5,911 nt of DNA from Thermoleophilia bacterium (GCA_025964465.1 JAOPYS010000421.1:1-5911), one strand, 5' to 3'. Shown: positions 1 through 5,584, counted from the stretch's first letter. Translations and numbers: made by a program. The notes: generated by a model from the sequence alone, not told the origin.

Positions 1-24
1 CGTTCCGCCCGCCGCCCGACCATC

Positions 25-29
25 GAGGA
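25..29 (+). promoter_or_regulatory. Ribosome binding site of the LURP-one-like gene
   Basis: GAGGA lies 5 nt before the ATG at 35. It supports that ATG as the real start, although only 34 bases of upstream sequence are visible, so the promoter itself is outside the window or cannot be judged. Confidence 0.55.
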
Positions 30-34
30 TCCAG

Positions 35-697
35 ATGACCACGCCCGCCCGCACCGACGTCGCCTCCACCGATTCGCGCTTCACCGCCGACCACTACGTC
101 GTGCGCCAGAAGATCCGGCCGATGGTGAACCGCTACGAGATCTGCGAGGCCAAGGCCGGCGACACGAGCGCCAAGCCCGAGTCCGGTGCGCAGGTGGCGC
201 TCGTCAACCAGAAGCGCCTCAAGCTGCGCGAGCAGATCGTGTTCAAGGACGGCGACACGACGCTCTTCCAGCTCACGGCGAAGAAGGTCCTCGAGCTGCG
301 CGGCAGCTACGAGCTGACCACCCCGGACGGCGCGTCGATCGGCTCGCTCAAGAAGGCGGGCAAGGCCAGCATCCTGCGCTCGACGTGGCTGCTGCGCGAC
401 GCCGCAGGGTCGGAGGTCGCCACGATCCAGGAGGCCAGCAAGGCCTTCGCGATCATCCGCCGCTTCCTCTCCTTCATCCCCTACATCGACTTCGTGCTCG
501 CCTTCATCCCCTACGGCTTCGAGGTCCTCGCCGGGCCGGGGACGCCGCAGGAGGGCAAGAAGATCGGGTCGCACACGCGGCGGCTCGGCCTGCGTGACGT
601 GTACGACCTCAACCTCGCCGGCGACACGGCCCACCTCGTCGACCGCCGCCTGGCCATGGCCCTCGCCGTCGCGCTCGACGCGCTGCAGCGGCGCTGA
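35..697 (+). CDS. LURP-one-related / tubby-like C-terminal fold protein
   Basis: This encodes a 220-residue protein without a signal peptide. After a polar N-terminus, residues 21-37 (YVVRQKI..MVNRYEI) look like the first strands of the LURP-one-related (DUF567) fold. Residues 57-135 continue as alternating beta-strand-like segments (LREQIVFKDG, VLELRGSYEL, GSLKK, TWLLRDAAG). The end, about residues 186-216 (RDVYDLNL through DRRLAMALAVALDAL), resembles the amphipathic C-terminal helix that fills the barrel in tubby/scramblase-like proteins. Residues 139-166 are unusually hydrophobic and contain a 10-residue tandem repeat (SFIPYIDFVL, AFIPYGFEVL), so this stretch may touch or enter the membrane. 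The family's biochemical role is not established; lipid or membrane association is a common guess by analogy to phospholipid scramblases. The following ABC operon is 100 nt away behind a possible terminator, so a shared transcript is uncertain. The family call rests on recognition by eye. Confidence 0.72.
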   Translation: MTTPARTDVASTDSRFTADHYVVRQKIRPMVNRYEICEAKAGDTSAKPESGAQVALVNQKRLKLREQIVFKDGDTTLFQLTAKKVLELRGSYELTTPDGASIGSLKKAGKASILRSTWLLRDAAGSEVATIQEASKAFAIIRRFLSFIPYIDFVLAFIPYGFEVLAGPGTPQEGKKIGSHTRRLGLRDVYDLNLAGDTAHLVDRRLAMALAVALDALQRR

Positions 698-703
698 GCG
701 CAG

Positions 704-728
704 GGGCTCCGGCCTCGTACCGGGGCTC
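704..728 (+). terminator. Possible hairpin terminator after the LURP-one-like gene
   Basis: Bases 704-712 can pair with 720-728 in a 9-bp stem (two G-U wobbles) with a 7-nt loop, starting 7 nt after the stop codon. No T-run follows, which is common for actinobacterial hairpin terminators but makes the call weak. It would separate the first gene from the ABC operon. Confidence 0.33.
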
Positions 729-732
729 GATG

Positions 733-752
733 TCAGGTTCCGTTCAGGTCCG
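733..752 (+). promoter_or_regulatory. Candidate OmpR/PhoB-family operator: two TCAGGT direct repeats
   Basis: TCAGGTTCCG (733-742) is followed by TCAGGTCCG (744-752), so the TCAGGT cores begin exactly 11 bp apart, one helical turn. Direct hexamer repeats at this spacing are the typical binding layout of OmpR/PhoB-type response regulators. The pair sits about 15 bp before a -10-like box (768-773), where an activator overlapping the -35 region would bind. No two-component genes are visible in the window, so the regulator is unknown. Confidence 0.4.
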
Positions 753-767
753 CGGGCGATGGTGTGC

Positions 768-773
768 GAGGAT
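768..773 (+). promoter_or_regulatory. Possible -10 box for the ABC operon
   Basis: GAGGAT resembles the GC-tolerant -10 element of actinobacterial housekeeping promoters. The best -35-like hexamer upstream (TTCAGG, 743-748) is poor and 19 bp away, as might be expected for an activator-dependent promoter. Transcription would begin near 780, giving a leader of about 18 nt before the ATPase start at 798. Confidence 0.28.
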
Positions 774-797
774 CAGGTGCGCACACATCGGAGCAGC

Positions 798-1733
798 ATG
801 GAGCAGGCACTGGCAGTCGACGTCCAGCACGTCGTCAAGCAGTTCGGCGAGGTCACCGCGGTCGCGGACGTCTCGCTGCAGGTGGCGCCCGGCACGGTGT
901 ACGGGGTGCTCGGCCCGAACGGTGCCGGCAAGACGACCCTGCTGCGGATGATGTTCGGGCTCATCCGCCCGGACGCCGGCACGGTGCGGCTGTTCGGTCG
1001 GTCCTGGGCCGATGACGGGCCGCGCATGCTCGACGGCGTGGGGGGCTTCATCGAGAGCCCGCGCTTCTATCCGTACCTGTCCGGGCGGAAGAACCTCGAG
1101 GGCCTGGCGCGCCTCGACGGCGGCGTCGACGGCGACCGCATCGACGACGTGCTGCGAACCGTCGACCTGGCCGACCGCCAGCGCGACAAGGTCGGCGGCT
1201 ACTCGTTCGGCATGCGCCAGCGGCTTGGCGTCGCCGCCAGCCTGCTCCGCGCGCCCGAGCTGCTCGTGCTGGACGAGCCGTCCAACGGCCTCGACCCAGC
1301 CGGCATCCGCGATATGCGGGCGCTCATCGGCCGGCTCGCGGGAGAGGGCCTGACGGTGCTGCTCTCCTCGCACGACCTGCACGAGGTCGAGGAGACGTGC
1401 GACAAGGTCACGATCATGCGCACAGGATCGGTGCTCTACCACGGCTCCATCGCCGAGCTGCGCGAGCGGGCTCCCTCCAGCGGTCACCGGTTCGTGACGA
1501 GCGACGATGACCGTGCCCGTGAGGTCGCTGCGACCCTGCCGGGATTGCGGATCGCGCGATCCGAGGAGGGCGACCTGCTCGCGTACGGGCGTCAGGACGA
1601 GATCGATGCGTACGTGGCTGCGCTCGTGGCGGCGGGCGTGCACCTGCGGTCGCTGGAACCTGATCGGGCCCCGCTCGAGACGCTGTTCTTTCTGTTGACG
1701 GAGGGCGACGCCGCACCGGAGGTGCCCGCATGA
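798..1733 (+). CDS. ABC transporter ATP-binding protein, BcrA/LanF-like
   Basis: This 311-residue cytoplasmic ATPase powers the membrane protein encoded next. Motifs in order: Walker A GPNGAGKTT (39-47), Q-loop region GGFIESPRF (82-90) with Glu85 where most ABC proteins have Gln, then FYPYLSGRKNL (90-100), signature YSFGMRQR (135-142), Walker B LLVLDEP (155-161), D-loop SNGLD (162-166) and switch His192. About 90 residues after the nucleotide-binding domain form the extra C-terminal region usual in ~300-residue BcrA/YxlF-like ATPases. The glutamate 'E-loop' with the IExPxFY context is known from lantibiotic-immunity LanF and bacitracin-resistance BcrA-type proteins, so export or removal of a membrane-active compound is a reasonable inference; the substrate cannot be read from sequence. 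The frame stays open back to 594, but the ATG at 798 has a GGAG (790-793) and gives a normal N-terminus. The alternative ATG at 759 lacks a ribosome site. All catalytic motifs are intact. Confidence 0.93.
   Translation: MEQALAVDVQHVVKQFGEVTAVADVSLQVAPGTVYGVLGPNGAGKTTLLRMMFGLIRPDAGTVRLFGRSWADDGPRMLDGVGGFIESPRFYPYLSGRKNLEGLARLDGGVDGDRIDDVLRTVDLADRQRDKVGGYSFGMRQRLGVAASLLRAPELLVLDEPSNGLDPAGIRDMRALIGRLAGEGLTVLLSSHDLHEVEETCDKVTIMRTGSVLYHGSIAELRERAPSSGHRFVTSDDDRAREVAATLPGLRIARSEEGDLLAYGRQDEIDAYVAALVAAGVHLRSLEPDRAPLETLFFLLTEGDAAPEVPA
1718..1722 (+). promoter_or_regulatory. Ribosome binding site of the ABC permease
   Basis: A perfect GGAGG lies inside the 3' end of the ATPase gene, 7 nt before the permease ATG at 1730. 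It fixes that start and, with the ATGA stop/start overlap (1730-1733), indicates translational coupling of the two subunits. Confidence 0.75.
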
Positions 1734-2563
1734 ACCACACACCCACGCGCAGGCCGGGCATCGCAGCCGTGATGTCGTTCGAGACGCGCAAGCTGCTCGC
1801 CCAGAAGCGCACGCCGATCACGCTCGTCGTGGCTGCGGTCATCCCGATCATCATCGCGATCGTGATGAACGGCCAGGCCCGGCCGCCGAAGGACACCCTG
1901 TTCGGTCGGTTCATCCACGACAGCGGGTGGTCGATGCCGCTGCTGCTGCTCGGCTTCGCCGGTCAGTGGCTGCTGCCGCTGCTCACCTCGATCGTGGCGG
2001 GTGACATCTTCGCCTCCGAGGACCAGCACGGCAGCTGGAAGACGATCCTCACCCGCTCGACGAGCCGGACCCAGCTCTTCGTCGGCAAGACGTTCGTGGC
2101 GCTGGGGTTCGCGCTCGTCGCCTACGTCATCCTGGCGACGAGCACGATCGTCGCGAGCGTGGTCCTGATCGGTCACCAGCCACTGGTGGGGCTCAACGGC
2201 CAGGTGATCGCGTCACACGACGCCGCACGATTGGTGATCGAGAGCTGGGCCAGCGTCGCAGCGCCGCTGCTGGGGTTCACCTGCCTCGCGATCGCGCTGT
2301 CGGTGCTGACACGCAACGTCGCGGTCGGCATCGCCGCGCCCGTCGCGCTCGGGCTGGTGATGCAGCTCGTCGGCGCGCTCGGCGGGGTCGAGCTGATCCG
2401 GCCGCTGCTGCTCACCACGCCGCTCGAGGCGTGGCACGGGCTCTTCGCCGACCCGGCGTTCTCCGGGCCGCTCGTGGTCGGGCTCGTCGTCAGCGCCGTG
2501 TGGTGCATCGTTTCCATCACGATCGCGTTCGTCGTCTTCCGACGTCGCGACTACCTGGGGTGA
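1730..2563 (+). CDS. ABC-2 family transporter permease
   Basis: This 277-residue integral membrane protein is the transport subunit for the preceding ATPase. About six hydrophobic segments are visible, near residues 30-47, 68-91, 121-147, 171-193, 196-217 and 247-270. A conserved-looking cytoplasmic stretch, SEDQHGSWKTILTRSTSR (96-113), lies between the second and third. It matches the E..xGTWKTLL.R-type segment of BcrB/YxlG-like ABC-2 permeases, thought to contact the ATPase. The C-terminus FRRRDYLG is the typical positively charged cytoplasmic tail of this family. With one permease and one ATPase, the working unit would probably be a homodimer of each. The start overlaps the ATPase stop, so equal production is likely. 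Size and topology are normal, with no sign of truncation. Substrate unknown; peptide antibiotic, lipid or other hydrophobic export are all possible. Confidence 0.9.
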   Translation: MNHTPTRRPGIAAVMSFETRKLLAQKRTPITLVVAAVIPIIIAIVMNGQARPPKDTLFGRFIHDSGWSMPLLLLGFAGQWLLPLLTSIVAGDIFASEDQHGSWKTILTRSTSRTQLFVGKTFVALGFALVAYVILATSTIVASVVLIGHQPLVGLNGQVIASHDAARLVIESWASVAAPLLGFTCLAIALSVLTRNVAVGIAAPVALGLVMQLVGALGGVELIRPLLLTTPLEAWHGLFADPAFSGPLVVGLVVSAVWCIVSITIAFVVFRRRDYLG

Positions 2564-2567
2564 CCAC

Positions 2568-3380
2568 ATGCGACACGCCCGAACCACAGCAACGAGCCTC
2601 GTGCTCCTCGTCCTCGCCACCGTCACGATGACGGGCTGCTCCGGTGGACCGACCAGCTCGACCACGGTCACGCGTCCGCGGCTGGAACGCTCCCTCGAGC
2701 GCACGTACGCGAACCGCTACGTCGCGCTCTCCAAGGTCACGGGGCACCGCGGCGTGACCGCGAAGTCGCTCGACGCGCACGCCGTGTGCGACAAGGGCGG
2801 GCCGACCGTCGACGACGCGGGCCCGGGCGGCGACTGGATCTGCCAGGTCGCCTACACCGACCCGAACGTCCCGAACCCCGACGGCAGCGCCAAGGTCGAG
2901 ATGAACGTGCACAGCAACGACTGCTACACGGCGGCCGGGTCCAGCAAGCTCGTCGGGCCGCTCAACATCGTCGACACGCACGGCCACCAGGTCGTCAACC
3001 CGGCATTCGAGTTCGACGGGTGCTTCAACCCGTCCGGCAGCGGCACGCCCGACGGGACGCTCATCATCGTCAACGCGGTCCCGCTGCCGGGAGCACCGGT
3101 GGCCAAGCCGGCACTGACGCTCCCCACGGGGCTGGTCACGCCGGACGGGCGCGGGCGGGTGCCGCTCCTGCTCACCTGCGGCGACGCGCCGACCTCCTGC
3201 TCGGGGACGATCGACGTCACGGTGCAGGGCGAGGCCGCATCCAAGGTCACGTACGACGTGCCGAGCGGGGGCACGAAGACCCTGCGCGCCCAGCTCACCC
3301 GCGGCCAGGCCCGCGACGGGGGCATCATCACGCTGACGCTGCACGAGCGCACGCCGCCGCCCGCACCCGCGCCGACCTGA
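2568..3380 (+). CDS. Secreted cysteine-rich lipoprotein with Ig-like C-terminal domain, ABC-associated
   Basis: This 270-residue protein has a lipoprotein signal: basic start MRHAR, hydrophobic core LVLLVLATVT (11-20) and lipobox MTGC with Cys24 as the lipidation site. It should be anchored on the outer face of the cytoplasmic membrane. A first domain (about 37-155) has cysteines 74, 92, 119 and 152 and motifs CDKGGPTVDDAGPGGDWIC and FEFDGCF. A second, beta-rich domain (about 180-260) has LLTCGDAPTSCSGTIDVTV with Cys204 and Cys211 and looks like a bacterial Ig-like domain. A Pro/Ala tail ends the protein. I do not recognise a named family for the first domain. The six cysteines are even in number and plausibly form disulfides. 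The gene starts 4 nt after the permease stop (GGGG at 2557-2560 as ribosome site), so it is almost surely in the same operon. It may bind the transported substrate, shield the membrane in the way LanI immunity lipoproteins do, or sense the envelope. Confidence 0.8.
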   Translation: MRHARTTATSLVLLVLATVTMTGCSGGPTSSTTVTRPRLERSLERTYANRYVALSKVTGHRGVTAKSLDAHAVCDKGGPTVDDAGPGGDWICQVAYTDPNVPNPDGSAKVEMNVHSNDCYTAAGSSKLVGPLNIVDTHGHQVVNPAFEFDGCFNPSGSGTPDGTLIIVNAVPLPGAPVAKPALTLPTGLVTPDGRGRVPLLLTCGDAPTSCSGTIDVTVQGEAASKVTYDVPSGGTKTLRAQLTRGQARDGGIITLTLHERTPPPAPAPT

Positions 3381-3388
3381 GCTGCGCG

Positions 3389-3394
3389 TAGGGT
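3389..3394 (+). promoter_or_regulatory. Possible -10 box for a leaderless chrA transcript
   Basis: TAGGGT fits the actinobacterial TANNNT -10 pattern and ends 6 nt before the chrA ATG, the distance seen for leaderless mRNAs that begin at the start codon. No clear -35 is present. The AGGG within it (3390-3393, 7 nt before ATG) could instead be a ribosome binding site on an operon transcript; the sequence alone does not decide. Confidence 0.35.
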
Positions 3395-3410
3395 CGCGAC
3401 ATGCGCGACC
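3392..3410 (+). repeat. Perfect inverted repeat around the chrA start codon
   Basis: GGTCGCG (3392-3398) and CGCGACC (3404-3410) are exact reverse complements separated by ACATG, so the chrA ATG (3401-3403) sits in the 5-nt loop. It could be a DNA operator overlapping the TAGGGT box, or an RNA hairpin that hides the start codon on a longer transcript. In GC-rich DNA a 7-bp repeat may also arise by chance. Confidence 0.5.
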
Positions 3411-4621
3411 GGGTTCCAGACGCAGATGGCACGCCCGACCCGGCCTCCGTCGGCGAGGTGTTCCGCGTCGCGCTCCGGCTCGGACTGACGTCGTTCGGGG
3501 GCCCGATCGCCCACGTCGGCTACTTCCACCGTGAGTACGTCGCGCGACGCAGGTGGCTCGGCGAGCACGAGTTCGCCGACCTGGTCACCCTGTGCCAGGT
3601 GCTCCCCGGCCCGGCGAGCAGCCAGCTCGGGATGGCGATCGGCCTGCGCCGTGCCGGGTGGGGCGGTGGGCTCGCGGCGTGGCTCGGCTTCACGTTGCCG
3701 TCCGCCATCCTGCTCACCATCCTCGCGCTCGGGGCGACGGGGCTCGACCTCGCGCACGCAGGCTGGGTCCACGGGCTGCAGCTCGCGGCCGTGGCGGTCG
3801 TCGGCGCGGCTGCGTGGTCGATGTGGCGATCGCTCGCGCCGGACGCGCCGCGTACCGTCATCGCCATCGCCGCCGCGGCGATCATGCTCGCTGTCCACGG
3901 GGCTCCGCTCCAGGTGTTGGTGATCCTCGCCGGGGCGGTCGCCGGCGCCTTCGGCCTGCGATCCGTCGGCTTGCCACCGCACGAGCCGACGAGGTCCCCG
4001 GTCTCGCGTCGGGCGGGCACCATCGCCCTCGCGACCTTCGCGACGCTCCTGGTCGCACTCCCGATCGCATCCTCGCTCACGCAGCTCGATGCGATCGACG
4101 TCTTCGCTGCGTTCTACCGGACCAGTGCGCTCGTGTTCGGCGGCGGCCACGTCGTGCTGCCGCTGCTGCACGACGCGGTCGTCGACCCCGGATGGGTGAG
4201 CGACGGCACGTTCCTCGCCGGGTACGGCGCCGCGCAGGCGGTGCCCGGGCCACTGTTCACGTTCGCCGCCTACCTCGGCGCGTCCCTGGGCGTGGCGCCG
4301 AGCGGCGTTGCCGGCGCCGCGTTCGCGGTGGTCGCGATCTTCGCGCCCGCCGCCCTGCTCCTCGTCGGAGTGCTGCCGTTCTGGGACGCCCTCGGGCGGT
4401 CCGCGCGACTGCGGTCGGCGCTCGCCGGGACCAACGCCGCCGTGACCGGACTGGTCGTCGCCGCGCTGTACGACCCCGTCTGGACCGGCGCCGTCCACGA
4501 CCTGGTCGACGTCGCGCTGGCAGCAGCGTCGTTCCTGGCGCTGGTGGTGCGCGGCGTCGCGCCGTGGCTCGTCGTCGCCTCGCTCGCCATCGCAGGCGAA
4601 GCGCTCCACCGCTTCGCGTGA
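3401..4621 (+). CDS. chrA: Chromate transporter family protein ChrA, two-domain (CHR superfamily)
   Basis: This 406-residue inner-membrane protein belongs to the CHR family (TC 2.A.51), whose characterised members expel chromate and give chromate resistance. It has the long-chain form with two homologous halves. The N-terminal half shows FGGPIAHVGYF (32-42), REYVARRRWL (44-53) and QVLPGPASSQLG (66-77). The C-terminal half repeats these as FGGGHVVLPLL (246-256), DPGWVSDGTFLAGYG (262-276) and QAVPGPLFTFAAYLG (279-293). The two FGG and two PGP motifs are the family hallmarks and all are present. Many hydrophobic segments surround them, consistent with about 10 to 12 membrane helices. Length is normal and the reading frame intact. 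It begins 20 nt after the lipoprotein gene, so it may share the ABC operon transcript, but it also has a possible promoter of its own at the start codon. Actual chromate transport is inferred from family; some CHR proteins may have other anion substrates. Confidence 0.92.
   Translation: MRDRVPDADGTPDPASVGEVFRVALRLGLTSFGGPIAHVGYFHREYVARRRWLGEHEFADLVTLCQVLPGPASSQLGMAIGLRRAGWGGGLAAWLGFTLPSAILLTILALGATGLDLAHAGWVHGLQLAAVAVVGAAAWSMWRSLAPDAPRTVIAIAAAAIMLAVHGAPLQVLVILAGAVAGAFGLRSVGLPPHEPTRSPVSRRAGTIALATFATLLVALPIASSLTQLDAIDVFAAFYRTSALVFGGGHVVLPLLHDAVVDPGWVSDGTFLAGYGAAQAVPGPLFTFAAYLGASLGVAPSGVAGAAFAVVAIFAPAALLLVGVLPFWDALGRSARLRSALAGTNAAVTGLVVAALYDPVWTGAVHDLVDVALAAASFLALVVRGVAPWLVVASLAIAGEALHRFA
4596..4617. 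terminator. Hairpin between convergent chrA and universal stress gene
   Basis: GCGAAGCG (4596-4603) and CGCTTCGC (4610-4617) form a perfect 8-bp stem with a 6-nt loop. It lies over the last codons of chrA, 2 nt before the end of its stop codon region, and 21 nt beyond the stop of the opposing gene. There is no T-run on either side. Its place in a 16-nt convergent junction suggests a bidirectional terminator or 3'-end stabiliser, but it also encodes chrA residues 399-406. Confidence 0.42.
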
Positions 4622-4637
4622 GCGATCCCGGTGGTGG

Positions 4638-5138
4638 TCAGTGGGCCGCCGTGGCCGGTACCTGCTCCGCCTCGTGGTGGTGGGTGGTGGCACGTTCCGG
4701 GAGACGGACCAGCAGCACCGGGGCCGTCGCATGGTGCACGACGGCATTCGCCACGCTGCCGGACATCGCATCGGCGAACGCGGAGTGCCCCGTCGCCCCG
4801 ATGACGATGAGCTTCACCTCGTTCACGCGAGCCCAGTCGAGGATCGTTCGCCCGACCGAGTACGGCGCCTCCGCCACGTAGGGCGTCGGCTCCAGGCCAG
4901 CCGCCCGAGCGATCGTCGCGCCCTCGGCGACGAGCTGCTGCGCGGCCTTCCTCGACTCCGAATCCATGTGGCCGAGGTCCCCGGCCATCAGGCCCCAGGA
5001 CATGACGAACGCCTGCATGGGCTGCCAGACCGAGAGCACCGCGACCTCGGCACTTGGATGCAGCTGCGCCGTTCGCTCGATGGCTTCCTTGGCCGTGTCG
5101 GATCCGTCGTAACAGATGAGCATCGCGGGGGTGGTCAT
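4638..5138 (-). CDS. Universal stress protein (UspA family, ATP-binding type)
   Basis: This 166-residue cytoplasmic protein contains a single Usp domain. The first strand and loop, MLICYDGSDTAKEAI (6-20), carry the conserved Asp11. The nucleotide loop GATGHSAFADAMSGS (114-128) exactly fits G-x2-G-x9-G-S/T (Gly114, Gly117, Gly127, Ser128), the signature of ATP-binding UspA proteins, and is followed by the strand APVLLVR (139-145). Such proteins bind ATP and act in stress survival or dormancy, but their precise action is seldom known. Residues 38-58 hold five methionines (WQPMQAFVMSWGLMAGDLGHM), and the tail after residue 150 is histidine-rich (TTHHHEAEQ). The frame is open much further upstream, but the ATG at 5138 has AGAGGA 8 nt before it and gives the standard family N-terminus. 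It is transcribed toward chrA; a 140-nt gap separates it from the ArsR gene upstream, so it likely has its own promoter there. Confidence 0.92.
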   Translation of the reverse strand: MTTPAMLICYDGSDTAKEAIERTAQLHPSAEVAVLSVWQPMQAFVMSWGLMAGDLGHMDSESRKAAQQLVAEGATIARAAGLEPTPYVAEAPYSVGRTILDWARVNEVKLIVIGATGHSAFADAMSGSVANAVVHHATAPVLLVRLPERATTHHHEAEQVPATAAH

Positions 5139-5146
5139 GTCGGCAT

Positions 5147-5152
5147 TCCTCT
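5147..5152 (-). promoter_or_regulatory. Ribosome binding site of the universal stress gene
   Basis: On the minus strand this reads AGAGGA, 8 nt before the ATG at 5138. It decides the start, since the same frame is open for more than 120 codons upstream without family similarity. Confidence 0.65.
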
Positions 5153-5172
5153 GGACTCGCGGTGGGGGCCTG

Positions 5173-5182
5173 GCCTGCAGGC
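5173..5182. repeat. 10-bp palindrome upstream of the universal stress gene
   Basis: GCCTGCAGGC is a perfect palindrome 34 nt upstream of the universal stress protein start. It lies in the 140-nt intergenic region (5139-5278) that probably holds this gene's promoter. It could be a protein-binding site; no known motif was recognised and chance is possible. Confidence 0.25.
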
Positions 5183-5243
5183 TTCTGCTCCCATGGTGCG
5201 AGGAACTGCGCCCCGCGGCATCCGGGGACGCACACGTGACGCT

Positions 5244-5274
5244 GCGGACATGCCGCGAACCCGGGGCTGCCGGG
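5244..5274 (-). terminator. Weak hairpins just past the ArsR gene
   Basis: Two small inverted repeats follow the ArsR stop codon on the minus strand: CCCGG/CCGGG (5260-5264 with 5270-5274, 5-nt loop) and GCGG/CCGC (5244-5247 with 5253-5256, 5-nt loop). Neither has a T-run. They may end the SRPBCC-ArsR transcript before the universal stress gene, but short stems are common in such GC-rich sequence. Confidence 0.22.
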
Positions 5275-5278
5275 CGGG

Positions 5279-5584
5279 TCAGCCTCCGTCCGGGGCGAAC
5301 AGGTCGGCCAGGCGCCCGAGACGCTCGTCCCACTGCGCGCCCGCGACCTCGCGCACGAACCCGACGACCTCCTCGAGCGCCCGGATCTCGACGTCGATGC
5401 GCGCCTCGCGACCAACCCGGCGGCGCACGAGCAGGTTGGCCTGCTCGAGCACGTCGAGGTGCTTGGCGACACCTTGGCGGGTGATGCCGAGCTCCGTCGC
5501 GAGGGCGGTCGACGTGCACCCCGGCGATCGACCGGCCGACGTCAGGATGCGGCGGCGGGTGGGGTCGGCGAGCGCGGCGAACAC
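5279..5584 (-). CDS. ArsR/SmtB-family winged-helix transcriptional regulator
   Basis: This 101-residue DNA-binding protein begins with MFAALADPTRRRIL, the standard first helix of ArsR repressors. The helix-turn-helix spans about 26-48 (ALATELGITRQGVAKHLDVLEQA), with recognition helix near 35-47, followed by the wing LLVRRRVGREARIDVE (51-66) and a C-terminal helix with WDERLGRLADLF (85-96). The metal-site ELCVCD motif of arsenic/zinc sensors is absent; Cys23 is the only cysteine, so metal sensing is unlikely. This form is typical of ArsR proteins paired with SRPBCC/AHSA1 genes, as here. The start is taken as GTG at 5584, with GGAGG at 5589-5593 only 4 nt upstream; in-frame GTGs at 5641 and 5647 would add residues that overlap the neighbour and do not match the family. 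It follows the SRPBCC gene by 40 nt and is probably co-transcribed with it, likely regulating its own operon. Confidence 0.88.
   Translation of the reverse strand: MFAALADPTRRRILTSAGRSPGCTSTALATELGITRQGVAKHLDVLEQANLLVRRRVGREARIDVEIRALEEVVGFVREVAGAQWDERLGRLADLFAPDGG

Noticed and set aside
594..797. N-terminal extension of the ABC ATPase by 68 residues back to 594
   Set aside because: The extension overlaps the previous gene, is Ser/Thr/Arg-rich without similarity to ABC proteins, and the ATG at 798 has a ribosome site and a standard N-terminus.
744..1742. Minus-strand open frame of about 332 codons antisense to the ABC ATPase
   Set aside because: It is low-complexity and Arg/His/Gln-rich, and lies fully opposite a gene with all ABC motifs intact; an artefact of high GC content.
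2924..4771. Very long minus-strand open frame of about 615 codons antisense to the lipoprotein and chrA genes
   Set aside because: The translation is rich in Arg, Gly and Asp with no recognisable domain, as expected for the complement of GC-rich coding sequence. It overlaps two well-supported genes on the other strand.
3553..4881. Plus-strand open frame of 442 codons in a second frame across chrA
   Set aside because: It is dominated by arginine runs, has no domain and overlaps the clear ChrA frame; a frame shadow.
5231..5240. CACGTG core in the gap upstream of the universal stress gene as a regulator site
   Set aside because: A 6-bp palindrome of this composition is expected by chance in GC-rich DNA, and no longer symmetric motif surrounds it.
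5139..5519. N-terminal extension of the universal stress protein by about 127 residues
   Set aside because: The added residues are Arg/Pro-rich, overlap the ArsR gene in another frame and precede a well-placed ribosome site with the typical Usp start at 5138.
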